Part shown: positions 35,981-44,539 of the stretch, in pieces | How the letters are laid out: each line of letters starts with the position of its first letter | Position numbering within the stretch: the stretch's first letter is position 1 | Source of the DNA: Bradyrhizobium murdochi | GTDB lineage: Bacteria > Pseudomonadota > Alphaproteobacteria > Rhizobiales > Xanthobacteraceae | Assembly: GCF_000472965.1 (NCBI RefSeq) | Contig: NZ_AXAU01000023.1 | Span: 36,095 to 100,094, forward strand | DNA length: 64,000 nt | Reading direction: 5' to 3' | Notes under the pieces: model-generated | Database searches by the model: none | What the model saw: only the letters and a program-made list of their open reading frames with translations | What the model was told of the DNA's origin: nothing | Program-made: the position numbers and the translations under genes

Positions 35981-36886
35981 GTGCGGCGGCTGCTCTTTCT
36001 TAACGGCATCAAAGCGTTCGAAGCGGCAGCGCGCACCGGCAGCTTCGCCGCCGCCGGGACCGAGCTCAACGTTTCCGCCGCCGCCGTCAGCCGGATGGTG
36101 CATCTGTTGGAAGAGCGACTGGGCGTGGCGCTGTTCGAGCGCAAGGCCAACCGCCTCGTGACCACCACCGCCGGCCGCGCCTATCAGAACGGGCTGACGC
36201 CGATCTTCGACGCGCTGGCGAGCCTGACCGCGCAGGTGACGGCGCCTGCAAGCGTGCGCGTGCTGACCATCGGCGTCGGGCCGACCTTTGCGATGAAATG
36301 GCTGATCCCGCGGCTGGCGGACTTCCGCAAGGAAGAACCCGATATCGACGTCCGCATCACCACCGGCGGCGCCGCGGTGCCGTTCGGCGAGGACTGGAGC
36401 TGCGGCATCAAGCTCGGCGACGGCGAATGGCCTGGCCTGATCGCCGAGCCGTTGTTTGCCGCCGATCTGCTTCCAGTCTGCGCGCCGCGCCTTGCCAACG
36501 CGCTCAAACGTCCCGGCGATCTGAAGGGGCCGACCCTGCTGCGGGTGGCGCATTCGCCAGACGACTGGCCGTCATGGCTCGAGGCCGCCGGCACCGCCCG
36601 CATCAGCGCCCGCGGACCGGAGTTCGAGTTTTATGGCCAGGCGCTGCAGGCCGCCGTCGACGGCCTCGGCATCGCCATGGGCATCCGCCCCTATATCGAC
36701 GATGACCTTGCGGCCGGCCGGCTGGTCGCGCCGTTTGCGTTAAGTGTGCCGAAAGGCATGCGCTGGTATCTGGTGTATCGCGGCTTCAGCACCGGGCAGC
36801 GCGATTTCGCCGCGTTCCGGCGCTGGATCGTTCGCGCGGCAGCGGAGCCCGCCACGCGCCGCAGGGGCCACAGACATGCCGGATGA
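35981..36886 (+). CDS. LysR family transcriptional regulator, GcvA-like
   Basis: This regulator of about 301 residues has the N-terminal HTH (FEAAARTGSFAAAGTELNVS, AAAVSRMVHLLEERLGVALF) and a C-terminal effector domain with VGPTFAMKWLIPRLADFRKE. This form is typical of the GcvA group. The GTG at 35981 follows GAGG by 5 nt. Its end overlaps the next gene by 11 nt, so it is transcribed together with the flavin oxidoreductase, unlike the common divergent arrangement. Confidence 0.88.
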   Translation: MRRLLFLNGIKAFEAAARTGSFAAAGTELNVSAAAVSRMVHLLEERLGVALFERKANRLVTTTAGRAYQNGLTPIFDALASLTAQVTAPASVRVLTIGVGPTFAMKWLIPRLADFRKEEPDIDVRITTGGAAVPFGEDWSCGIKLGDGEWPGLIAEPLFAADLLPVCAPRLANALKRPGDLKGPTLLRVAHSPDDWPSWLEAAGTARISARGPEFEFYGQALQAAVDGLGIAMGIRPYIDDDLAAGRLVAPFALSVPKGMRWYLVYRGFSTGQRDFAAFRRWIVRAAAEPATRRRGHRHAG

Positions 36887-38096
36887 GAAGATCGAAACGC
36901 TGGTGATTGGCGGCGGCCAGGCCGGTCTCGTGATGAGCCACCGCCTCAAGCAGCGCGGACTGTCGCATCTGGTGCTCGAGCGCCACCGGATCGCCGAACG
37001 CTGGCGCAGCGAGCGCTGGGACGGATTGATATTCCAGTTTCCGAACTGGTCGGTGCGGCTGCCGGACTTTCCGTTTCCGCACAGCGATCCCGATGGGTTC
37101 TCGGATACGGCCACCATCATCAAATTTATCGAGGCCTATGCGGATTTCGTCGCGCCGCCGATCCGCTGCGGCGTCGCGGTGACGCGGCTGTCGCAGCGCG
37201 ACGGCGGGCGCTTTATCGCCGAGACCACGGATGGCACGATCGAAGCGGACAATGTCGTCGTCGCCACCGGACCCTATCAGCGCAGCGTCATCCCGGACCT
37301 GTTGCGCGATCATCCGGTGTTTCAGGTGCGTGCCGCCGACTATAGGAATCCCGAACAGCTTCCGCCGGGCGCGGTGCTGGTGGCCGGCGCCGGCGCGTCC
37401 GGCGCGCAGATCGCGGAGGAATTGTTGCAGGCCGGGCGACGCGTCTATCTCTCGGTCGGACGGCATCGCCGCCTGCCGCGCCGCTATCGCAGCCGCGACC
37501 TGATCTGGTGGCTCGCCGAAATGCAGTTCGACCAGATCACCCCGGAGGAGCGCGGGCAAGCGCGCCTCGGCCCGGTGATTTCGGGCGCTTATGGCGGCCG
37601 CAGCATCGATTTCCGCGATTTCGCCGCCCGCGGCATGATCTTGCTCGGACGTCTCGACGCCGCCGATGGCGGCGTGCTCGACATCGCGCCTGGCCTCGAC
37701 AAAAGCCTTGGCGACGGCGACATCGCCTTCACCACCTTCCTCGACACCGTCGATGAATATGTGAAACGGCGCCGCCTGGAGCTGCCGGAAGAACCCGGCG
37801 CCCGCGCGACGCTTCCCGACCCGCCTTGCGTCACCGCGCCGCTCACGCGCCTCGACCTCGCCGCGGAGGGCATCTCTTCGATCGTCTGGGCGACCGGCTA
37901 CGGCGTCGATTTCGGCTGGATCGATATCCCGGTCCTCGACGCCCGCGGTGAAGCGGTTCACCGCAACGGCATCTCAGCCGTATCCGGCCTGTACTTCCTC
38001 GGCCTGCAATGGCTGTCGAAGATGAACTCCTCGTTCCTGTCAGGCGTCGGCGACGATGCCGTGGTGCTCGCGGATCATATTTTGGCGCGGCGCTAG
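36876..38096 (+). CDS. FAD/NAD(P)-binding oxidoreductase (flavin-containing monooxygenase-like)
   Basis: This 406-residue enzyme has two dinucleotide folds: VIGGGQAGLVMS (FAD) near residue 10 and LVAGAGASGAQIAEELL (NADP) near residue 168. The segment LERHRIAERWRSERWDG is typical of flavin monooxygenases and related putative oxidoreductases (CzcO-like). The C-terminal part ATGYGVDFGW and YFLGLQWLSKMNSSFLSGVG is also family-like. It overlaps the LysR gene by 11 nt, so that regulator may control it. The substrate is unknown. Confidence 0.9.
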   Translation: MPDEKIETLVIGGGQAGLVMSHRLKQRGLSHLVLERHRIAERWRSERWDGLIFQFPNWSVRLPDFPFPHSDPDGFSDTATIIKFIEAYADFVAPPIRCGVAVTRLSQRDGGRFIAETTDGTIEADNVVVATGPYQRSVIPDLLRDHPVFQVRAADYRNPEQLPPGAVLVAGAGASGAQIAEELLQAGRRVYLSVGRHRRLPRRYRSRDLIWWLAEMQFDQITPEERGQARLGPVISGAYGGRSIDFRDFAARGMILLGRLDAADGGVLDIAPGLDKSLGDGDIAFTTFLDTVDEYVKRRRLELPEEPGARATLPDPPCVTAPLTRLDLAAEGISSIVWATGYGVDFGWIDIPVLDARGEAVHRNGISAVSGLYFLGLQWLSKMNSSFLSGVGDDAVVLADHILARR

Positions 38097-38112
38097 CGAA
38101 AAACTCCGCGAC

Positions 38113-38130
38113 ATGTGAACCCGTTCACAT
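38113..38130. promoter_or_regulatory. Palindromic site ATGTGAAC-N2-GTTCACAT
   Basis: This is a perfect 8-bp inverted repeat with a 2-bp centre, 16 nt after the oxidoreductase stop and about 57 nt before the next small gene. It looks like an operator for a dimeric regulator in the promoter of the 70-residue gene. The regulator is not identified. Confidence 0.55.
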
Positions 38131-38186
38131 CTGCCTCCGCCGCGCCGTGCTCTGCTCGCGCCATGCGCAATTCCGGGGGACGCGCC

Positions 38187-38399
38187 ATGATCTATGGCGG
38201 CTTTGAAATTCAGTCGTTCGAAGCAGGGAGAGGGCTATGGCACGCCAGGATTCAACGGGCCGATCAGGAGCCGGTGGTGATCGACGGCCTGGCATTTCCG
38301 ACCCTCGAAGTCGGCTTCGCCTGGTCGAATCCGGAAGCGGCGATCGCGGACGCGAAAGCGCATATCGATCGTTTCATGCCGCGGTTCGCGAATCCGTAA
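38187..38399 (+). CDS. Small conserved hypothetical protein
   Basis: This 70-residue protein reads MIYGGFEIQSFEAGRGLWHA and ends NPEAAIADAKAHIDRFMPRF. GGGGGA lies 6 nt upstream of the ATG. It seems to be a small alpha/beta domain with a strand-rich first half and one helix. No function is known. It follows a strong palindrome, so it is probably regulated individually. Confidence 0.65.
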   Translation: MIYGGFEIQSFEAGRGLWHARIQRADQEPVVIDGLAFPTLEVGFAWSNPEAAIADAKAHIDRFMPRFANP

Positions 38400-38431
38400 G
38401 CACGACCGGCGGAACTGCCGGCCGCATCTCT

Positions 38432-38638
38432 TTGCCCCCTCCCGAACAGACCCTGCAAGCGACGCCGGTGCTTTCGAGCTGCCCGGATTGCAGCGCATCG
38501 CTCGCGGTGCTGCGCATCATTCCCGGCCGTGCCGGCGCCGAATACTGGACCATGCGATGCACGCGCTGCGGCGGGATCCATCTGGATATCGTCAAAGCAG
38601 CACCGGTCAGAGCGGATAATGGCGATCTCCGCGTCTGA
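38432..38638 (+). CDS. Small zinc-ribbon-type protein
   Basis: The frame encodes about 68 residues with CPDC and CTRC pairs spaced as a zinc ribbon: LSSCPDCSASLAVLRIIPGR and AEYWTMRCTRCGGIHLDIV. The start codon is unsure. The TTG at 38432 is used here; the frame itself stays open back to 38237 but overlaps the preceding gene. It could bind nucleic acid or act as a metal site. It lies directly upstream of uvrB on the same strand. Confidence 0.55.
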   Translation: MPPPEQTLQATPVLSSCPDCSASLAVLRIIPGRAGAEYWTMRCTRCGGIHLDIVKAAPVRADNGDLRV

Positions 38639-38755
38639 GGTGCGCAGATGGTTCCCAATTGCGGTCTTGCTGACATCTGCTGACAGGCGGAAGCGCGCGC
38701 TTTCGCGCGGCCATTTGCCCTTTTCTCACCGGCTGACTCGTCCCATATTCGGGCG

Positions 38756-41700
38756 ATGGCGAAGAAACCAGACGCTCCCCGAAAATCAGGCAAAACCCCG
38801 AAATCCAAGGCACACCGGCCCGAGGTGCAACCAATCGGACCGGCGCTGGCGGAACTGCTCAATCCCGCGATCAACCGCGGCGATGCCGGCATGGGCTCGG
38901 GCACCGGCCTGCAGCCGCCGCCGGATAATTCCTGGGACCGCCGCGCCGGCGGCGAGGCCGCCGCGCATCGCGCGCGCGCGTCGACGAAGGGAACGAGTTC
39001 ACAAGTAACGAAGCGCGATACGGCGGGGTCGCGACTCGTGGAGGCACCCCCACCCAACCCTCCCCCGCAAGCGGGAGAGGGCTCCAGGCGTCAAGCGCCA
39101 GGCGAGGTCGGTAGTATTGAGTCGACGAACGCGCAACCATCGTCCCCTCTCCCGCTTGCGGGGGAGGGTCAGGGTGGGGGTCTCTCCACACGGCATGAAC
39201 TAGACGAATCCCCCCAAGCCAACTACGGCACCGCGGCCACCATCCCGACGCTTGATCCCGAACTCGCGCGCCAGCTCGGCCTGCCGACCGCGGAAGACGA
39301 CGAGGAAGCCCTCGCTCGCCCGCCGCGCAACAAGATGGAAGCGCTCGGCGTCAAAGCCACCGCCGATGCGCTGGAAAGCCTGATCCGCGATGGCCGTCCC
39401 GAATTTCGCGGGGACAATGGCCAGCTCAAAGTCTGGACGCCGCACCGGCCGCCGCGCCCGGAAAAATCCGAAGGCGGTGTGCGCTTCGAGATCAAATCCG
39501 AATACCAGCCGAAGGGCGACCAGCCGACCGCGATCGCCGAACTGGTCGAAGGCATCAACCGCAACGACCGCACCCAGGTGCTGCTCGGCGTCACCGGCTC
39601 CGGAAAAACCTACACCATGGCCAAGGTGATCGAGGCGACGCAGCGCCCGGCGCTCATTCTCGCGCCGAACAAGACGCTGGCCGCGCAGCTCTATGGCGAG
39701 TTCAAGAATTTCTTCCCCGACAACGCGGTGGAGTATTTCGTCTCGTACTACGACTACTACCAGCCCGAGGCTTACGTCCCGCGCACCGACACCTACATCG
39801 AAAAGGACTCGTCCATCAACGAGCAGATCGACCGCATGCGCCATTCGGCGACGCGCGCGCTGCTGGAGCGCGATGACGTCATCATCGTGGCGTCCGTGTC
39901 GTGCATCTACGGTATCGGCTCGGTCGAGACCTACACCGCGATGACCTTTGCGCTGAAGAAGGGCGAGCGCATCGACCAGCGGCAGTTGATCGCCGACCTT
40001 GTCGCGCTGCAGTACAAGCGCACGCAAGCCGATTTCACCCGCGGCACGTTTCGCGTCCGCGGCGACGTCATCGACATCTTCCCGGCGCACTATGAAGACC
40101 GCGCCTGGCGCGTGAACCTGTTCGGCGACACCGTCGAAAATATCGAGGAGTTCGATCCGCTCACCGGCCACAAGCAGGACGATCTCGAATTCATCAAGAT
40201 CTACGCCAACTCGCACTATGTGACGCCGCGGCCGACGCTGGTGCAGGCGATCAAGTCGATCAAGAGTGAACTGAAGCTGCGGCTTGACGAGCTCAACAAC
40301 CAGGGGCGGCTATTAGAAGCGCAGCGGCTGGAGCAGCGCACCACCTTCGACCTCGAAATGATGGAGGCGACCGGAAGCTGCGCCGGCATCGAGAACTATT
40401 CGCGCTACCTCACCGGGCGCCGCCCCGGCGAGCCGCCGCCGACGCTGTTCGAATACGTGCCCGACAACGCGCTGGTGTTCGCCGACGAAAGCCACGTGAC
40501 CGTGCCGCAGATCGGCGGCATGTTCCGCGGCGATTTCCGCCGCAAGGCGACGCTCGCCGAGTACGGTTTCAGGCTGCCCTCCTGCATGGACAACCGCCCG
40601 CTGCGGTTCGAGGAATGGGACATGATGCGCCCGCAATCGGTTGCGGTGTCGGCGACGCCGGGCGGCTGGGAGCTGAACGAAAGCGGCGGCGTGTTCGTCG
40701 AGCAGGTGATCCGTCCCACGGGCTTGATCGATCCGCCGGTCGACATTCGTCCGGCGCGCACGCAGGTCGACGATCTCGTCGGCGAAGTGCGCGCGACCGC
40801 TGCCGCGGGTTATCGCTCGCTGATCACGGTGCTCACAAAGCGCATGGCGGAAGACCTCACCGAATACCTGCACGAGCAGGGCATTCGCGTACGCTACATG
40901 CACTCTGATATCGACACCATCGAGCGTATCGAGATTATCCGGGACTTGCGCCTCGGCGCGTTCGACGCGCTGGTCGGCATCAACCTGTTGCGCGAAGGCC
41001 TCGACATTCCCGAATGCGCACTGGTCGCGATCCTCGACGCCGACAAGGAAGGCTTTTTGCGCAGCGAGACCTCGCTGATCCAGACCATCGGCCGCGCCGC
41101 GCGCAACGTCGACGGCAAGGTGATCCTCTACGCCGACCAGATGACCGGCTCGATGGACCGCGCCATCGCCGAAACCAACCGCCGCCGCGAAAAGCAGGTC
41201 GAATACAACACCGCCAACGGCATCACGCCGGAGAGCGTGAAGAAATCGATCGGCGACATCCTCAACTCCGTCTACGAGCGCGACCACGTCCTGGTCGAGA
41301 TCGGCGACGGCGGCATGGCGGACGACGTCATCAGTATCGGCCACAATTTCGAGGCCGTATTGTCCGACCTCGAAACCCGCATGCGCGAAGCCGCCGCCGA
41401 TCTGAACTTCGAGGAAGCCGCCAGGCTGCGCGACGAAGTCAAACGCCTGCGCGCGACGGAAATGGCCGTGGTCGACGACCCCACCGCAAAGCAGCGCGCC
41501 GTGCAGGGCAAGGCCGGCGCTTATGCGGGTACACGGAAATACGGCGACGCCGCGAATTTGCCGGTAAGCGCGATGAAAAAGAAAGGCGTGCAGGCCGCCC
41601 TAAAATCCAGCCGCAGCGCATCTTCGGGCCGCAGCGGCGCTCCCTCCCCCCTTGCGGGGGAGGGTCGGGGAGAGGGATCTGTCTCCACGAGTCGGGCCAC

Positions 41701-41914
41701 CTCCAAAATCCACAAACCCCATCTCGACGAAATGCATGGCCCGGAATCCTTGCCCTACCGTCCCAGCGGCGCCAAACCGCGCAAGCCCGAGCCCGGCAGC
41801 GGCAGCAAAATCTTCCAGCCAACGGATTCGCGGCAGTCCGGGCCGGAGTTCGGGCCAGCCCCGCGATCAAGCGGCGGCGCGCCGGGGCACCGGGGCGGGT
41901 GGAAGAAACGGTAA
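38756..41914 (+). CDS. uvrB: Excinuclease ABC subunit B, with repeat-derived insertions
   Basis: This 1052-residue UvrB is far longer than the usual 660-700. The core starts near residue 240 (EIKSEYQPKGDQPTAIAELV), with Walker A GVTGSGKT at 278-285 and the beta-hairpin YYDYYQPEAYVPRTDTYIEK. DESHVTVPQIGGM, QTIGRAARNVDGKV and a UvrC-binding UVR motif near 870-905 (DLNFEEAARLRDEVKRLR) follow. It loads onto damaged DNA with UvrA and recruits UvrC. Residues about 97-146 and 960-985 are translated copies of palindromic repeats. The remaining extra N- and C-terminal parts are charged, low-complexity tails. The core motifs look intact. Confidence 0.96.
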   Translation: MAKKPDAPRKSGKTPKSKAHRPEVQPIGPALAELLNPAINRGDAGMGSGTGLQPPPDNSWDRRAGGEAAAHRARASTKGTSSQVTKRDTAGSRLVEAPPPNPPPQAGEGSRRQAPGEVGSIESTNAQPSSPLPLAGEGQGGGLSTRHELDESPQANYGTAATIPTLDPELARQLGLPTAEDDEEALARPPRNKMEALGVKATADALESLIRDGRPEFRGDNGQLKVWTPHRPPRPEKSEGGVRFEIKSEYQPKGDQPTAIAELVEGINRNDRTQVLLGVTGSGKTYTMAKVIEATQRPALILAPNKTLAAQLYGEFKNFFPDNAVEYFVSYYDYYQPEAYVPRTDTYIEKDSSINEQIDRMRHSATRALLERDDVIIVASVSCIYGIGSVETYTAMTFALKKGERIDQRQLIADLVALQYKRTQADFTRGTFRVRGDVIDIFPAHYEDRAWRVNLFGDTVENIEEFDPLTGHKQDDLEFIKIYANSHYVTPRPTLVQAIKSIKSELKLRLDELNNQGRLLEAQRLEQRTTFDLEMMEATGSCAGIENYSRYLTGRRPGEPPPTLFEYVPDNALVFADESHVTVPQIGGMFRGDFRRKATLAEYGFRLPSCMDNRPLRFEEWDMMRPQSVAVSATPGGWELNESGGVFVEQVIRPTGLIDPPVDIRPARTQVDDLVGEVRATAAAGYRSLITVLTKRMAEDLTEYLHEQGIRVRYMHSDIDTIERIEIIRDLRLGAFDALVGINLLREGLDIPECALVAILDADKEGFLRSETSLIQTIGRAARNVDGKVILYADQMTGSMDRAIAETNRRREKQVEYNTANGITPESVKKSIGDILNSVYERDHVLVEIGDGGMADDVISIGHNFEAVLSDLETRMREAAADLNFEEAARLRDEVKRLRATEMAVVDDPTAKQRAVQGKAGAYAGTRKYGDAANLPVSAMKKKGVQAALKSSRSASSGRSGAPSPLAGEGRGEGSVSTSRATSKIHKPHLDEMHGPESLPYRPSGAKPRKPEPGSGSKIFQPTDSRQSGPEFGPAPRSSGGAPGHRGGWKKR
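39043..39195. repeat. Paired-arm palindromic repeat inside the uvrB coding region
   Basis: The left arm ACCCTCCCCCGCAAGCGGGA is mirrored by CTCCCGCTTGCGGGGGAGGG, with outer CACCCCCACCC and GGGTGGGGG. The two arms are almost perfect inverse copies about 60 nt apart. The sequence is read in frame in the uvrB N-terminal extension, giving PPQAGEG and PLPLAGEGQGGG peptides. Confidence 0.8.
41638..41700. repeat. Single repeat arm inside the uvrB 3' coding region
   Basis: One arm of the same type (CCCCCCTTGCGGGGGAGGGT followed by CGGGGAGAGGGATCTGTCTC) is read in frame near residues 960-982, giving PSPLAGEGRGEGS. The protein continues normally to a Gly/Lys-rich end. Confidence 0.7.
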
Positions 41915-41943
41915 TTGGGCGAACAGTTGGTTCACGTAGGTAT

Positions 41944-43110
41944 CTAACGACGAATACCTGGTCCTAGATCGTATCTGAACAATTCAGGTCCGTTGGGTCG
42001 GACCCGCGCTCTGATTCCGAGTAGCTGCGCGCCCGGCATGTGTTTATCAAATTCGGTCAGCGCATTTTCGAGCACGGTCTTTGCCAACATGGCTGACGGC
42101 TCAAACTGAGGAATCTTGAAGTTCATTCCAATTTCCCGTGGCAACGTTCCATCATCGATCGTCAGGACCACGGAGACGTCCAGTTGCATTCCCATTGCTT
42201 TGGCTTGCTCCACGAACTCCTGAACATACGTATCCTCCCACGTGATATCAAAGCTCGGCTTGGCAATTTCCCTGCATATTGCTGCTAGAAATACAGCTTC
42301 CGCTCGATACTTCTGCTGTTCAGTGGGATTCCATCGATTCGGATTCCCAATTGAGTGATGTCGAAGCCGTCCTCTGAGCTCAACAATCTCAAGAGCTATT
42401 GCTTCTTTGTCATCTGGCCACTTGTCGAGCGCGAGTTTTGCTCCTCTCGCGACGTCCCGAAGCATTGGATCTTCCAAAATGGATTCAAGTGCTCCGCAAA
42501 ACTCGCGCTTCTCTACCAATTGCGCAGCAGCCAATCGGTTTTGATGCTTCAACTTGAACCGGGATTCGAGAAACAGAAAACAATAATTGTAGGCATCAAT
42601 CAACCTATCTGCTGCCAAGGCTTTCCGTCCCTCTATGAAGAAGGCCATTGGTTCGATCAGGTCAACACCTCGATCAACGGCTAAGAACGCTCTCCCAAAG
42701 ATTGAAAAATCATGCATGATCTTCGAATTGGGCTCATTCCTATTCGAATTGAAGGATAAGATATGAACTCGCTCGCGCTCTGCGTCTCCCTCCGGCTTGA
42801 ACTCTTGCGATATATCGTCGAAATCTACGTCAACAATCACATAGGTAGCCAATAACGATTGCCAAGCTCGAACGCCTTGCACAGCCTCTTGAATACGGTT
42901 TCCCTTAATCGAAATTCGGCTCTCAGCAATCGATCCTGAAGCTTTGAAGAATGTTGGCGCCTCATCAATCGGAAGTGCTTCGAAAATTACGCCAACGTGC
43001 GATACAAAGCCTTCGCGTCTTTCGATGAAATACTTGTGCTGGGCCTTGACTGGCCACACCTCGGAAATTCTCAACTTATTTCTCACAGCGAATTTTACTA
43101 TATGCTGCAT
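41944..43110 (-). CDS. Hypothetical protein of an AT-richer two-gene unit
   Basis: This 388-residue protein has no family I can name. The first 130 residues are strand-rich, and 160-260 are helical. Around residues 240-252 the text reads EIVELRGRLRHHS, in which R246 to H251 has the R-x4-H spacing of HEPN ribonuclease motifs. This is only suggestive. It is the second gene after the ParB-like one, 60 nt apart, and the base composition is visibly more AT-rich than uvrB. It ends 30 nt from uvrB in convergent orientation. A defence role is inferred from context only. Confidence 0.6.
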   Translation of the reverse strand: MQHIVKFAVRNKLRISEVWPVKAQHKYFIERREGFVSHVGVIFEALPIDEAPTFFKASGSIAESRISIKGNRIQEAVQGVRAWQSLLATYVIVDVDFDDISQEFKPEGDAERERVHILSFNSNRNEPNSKIMHDFSIFGRAFLAVDRGVDLIEPMAFFIEGRKALAADRLIDAYNYCFLFLESRFKLKHQNRLAAAQLVEKREFCGALESILEDPMLRDVARGAKLALDKWPDDKEAIALEIVELRGRLRHHSIGNPNRWNPTEQQKYRAEAVFLAAICREIAKPSFDITWEDTYVQEFVEQAKAMGMQLDVSVVLTIDDGTLPREIGMNFKIPQFEPSAMLAKTVLENALTEFDKHMPGAQLLGIRARVRPNGPELFRYDLGPGIRR

Positions 43111-43170
43111 AGTGTGCGGCCACGAGTAGCGGTCGAGCGGCGAACTGCCGGGGTGGGTGAAAAAAAGCAG

Positions 43171-44478
43171 CTACGCGTTGAGACAGTGAACAAGATAGTC
43201 AGCCATCCAGTCCCACATCGCTCGCAAGTGATCGGAGGATGGAGCAAAATTTGGCGAATGAACATATCGATTTAACGTGTCGGCAGAGAGCAAGGAATCC
43301 GCTTGAGGAAACTTTCTTAGAAGCTCGACGTACTTTTGATCGATTTTTTGATGCGCTCTAAGGTCCTCTGCAACCTTCAAGACGCGTCTTGCTAAAGAAT
43401 CGTTTTGGTTAATTGTAGCGAGCTTGGTTTGGTCGATATAATTTTCGGTTGCGAGCTCGACGAGAACGCGGAATAGCACTGAGATTGCGTTCGCATGATC
43501 GTCTAGATTTAGATGAAACTGCAACTCCTCCCATATCGCTCGATGCCGCTGTATCCTTCCCGCCCAAGCAATCGCATATATTGTATTGGGTATAAGGCTA
43601 GTCCGTTTCTGCGGCCGCGTAGCACGTGTCGGAGATGGCCGCACAACTGCGGGTTTGTTTTCGGCGGCAACCTGCTTCGAGGCTAAAGAGTTTGCAGCAG
43701 TCGGCAAAAGCCCCTCTCCCTCCAAGCGATCGAGATACGACCGCTTTGCGTCGATATCCCAAATATCTCCCAGGACCACGTACCTGTTTGCGAGATCATC
43801 CGCTATCCGGCGCAAGGCTCTTAGGACAATTGGCTCATCGTGAGTAAACTCGAATTTTCCCTTCGCACCAGAAAAGCCCACTCGGTTTCGAAAAGCCTCT
43901 GCCGACAAGAGCCGATTGAGATTCGACCGAGGAATTTTCTTGTGAGGCAGCATGCCCGCATCACCGAGCCGCTTCTCGATCTCGTCGGCCACATTGAAAC
44001 TAGTACCCATACCGGTACGACTGATGAAATTTGACTTCATCCTGTCATCCCAAGTGGATTGCCCTACTCCACCTTGGCTGCCGGTATGTCTGCGGTACAG
44101 AATGTCGTCGATTCGGTCGCGATCCGTTTCAACCTGACACTGAATTGTGGCGGGGAATTCCCCCTTCCATTTGGTCCGTTGTTCCGAGAAGAATTCCTGC
44201 AATTCCGTCGTTGGAGCCCTTCTGGGTTTGTCGAGCAGCTTCAGGCAGGTCATCCGACGATTTCCGTCGAATAATACGAACTGTTCTCCATCCGGGAAAA
44301 CTAGAGGTGGCTCGAAGACTTGACCGTTTGCTACAATGTCTTTGGTAAGGTTGAGCATGTGCAATTCAAAGTTATTAAACAGCCAAGCGATAGCGGCTGT
44401 CTCGTTTTCGAGTTCGCCATGCCGATCATTTGCGCGATTAATTACAAGCGATTCCAACGGTAAGTGTCGGTAGCTCAT
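43171..44478 (-). CDS. ParB/sulfiredoxin-like N-terminal domain protein
   Basis: This 435-residue protein begins with a ParB/Srx-like fold: LPLESLVINRANDRHGE near residues 6-22 and the phosphate-binding-like FVLFDGNRRMTCLKLLD near 67-83. The rest is largely helical with a basic linker around 280-300 (RPSPTRATRPQKRTS). Members act on nucleotides or DNA in partition, toxin and DNA-modification systems. It is divergent from the DpnI gene, 61 nt between starts, and heads a unit with the following unknown gene. The AT-rich composition suggests acquisition by transfer. Confidence 0.7.
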   Translation of the reverse strand: MSYRHLPLESLVINRANDRHGELENETAAIAWLFNNFELHMLNLTKDIVANGQVFEPPLVFPDGEQFVLFDGNRRMTCLKLLDKPRRAPTTELQEFFSEQRTKWKGEFPATIQCQVETDRDRIDDILYRRHTGSQGGVGQSTWDDRMKSNFISRTGMGTSFNVADEIEKRLGDAGMLPHKKIPRSNLNRLLSAEAFRNRVGFSGAKGKFEFTHDEPIVLRALRRIADDLANRYVVLGDIWDIDAKRSYLDRLEGEGLLPTAANSLASKQVAAENKPAVVRPSPTRATRPQKRTSLIPNTIYAIAWAGRIQRHRAIWEELQFHLNLDDHANAISVLFRVLVELATENYIDQTKLATINQNDSLARRVLKVAEDLRAHQKIDQKYVELLRKFPQADSLLSADTLNRYVHSPNFAPSSDHLRAMWDWMADYLVHCLNA

Positions 44479-44539
44479 TGTCCGCTCCCCCTATGGTAGT
44501 ATAGCTTAGTTCTCCCACTGGTTGTACAGCCATAAATTC

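Noticed and set aside
38640..38755. Search for an SOS box (GAAC-N7-GTTC) before uvrB
   Set aside because: No such site is visible, so LexA control of uvrB cannot be claimed.
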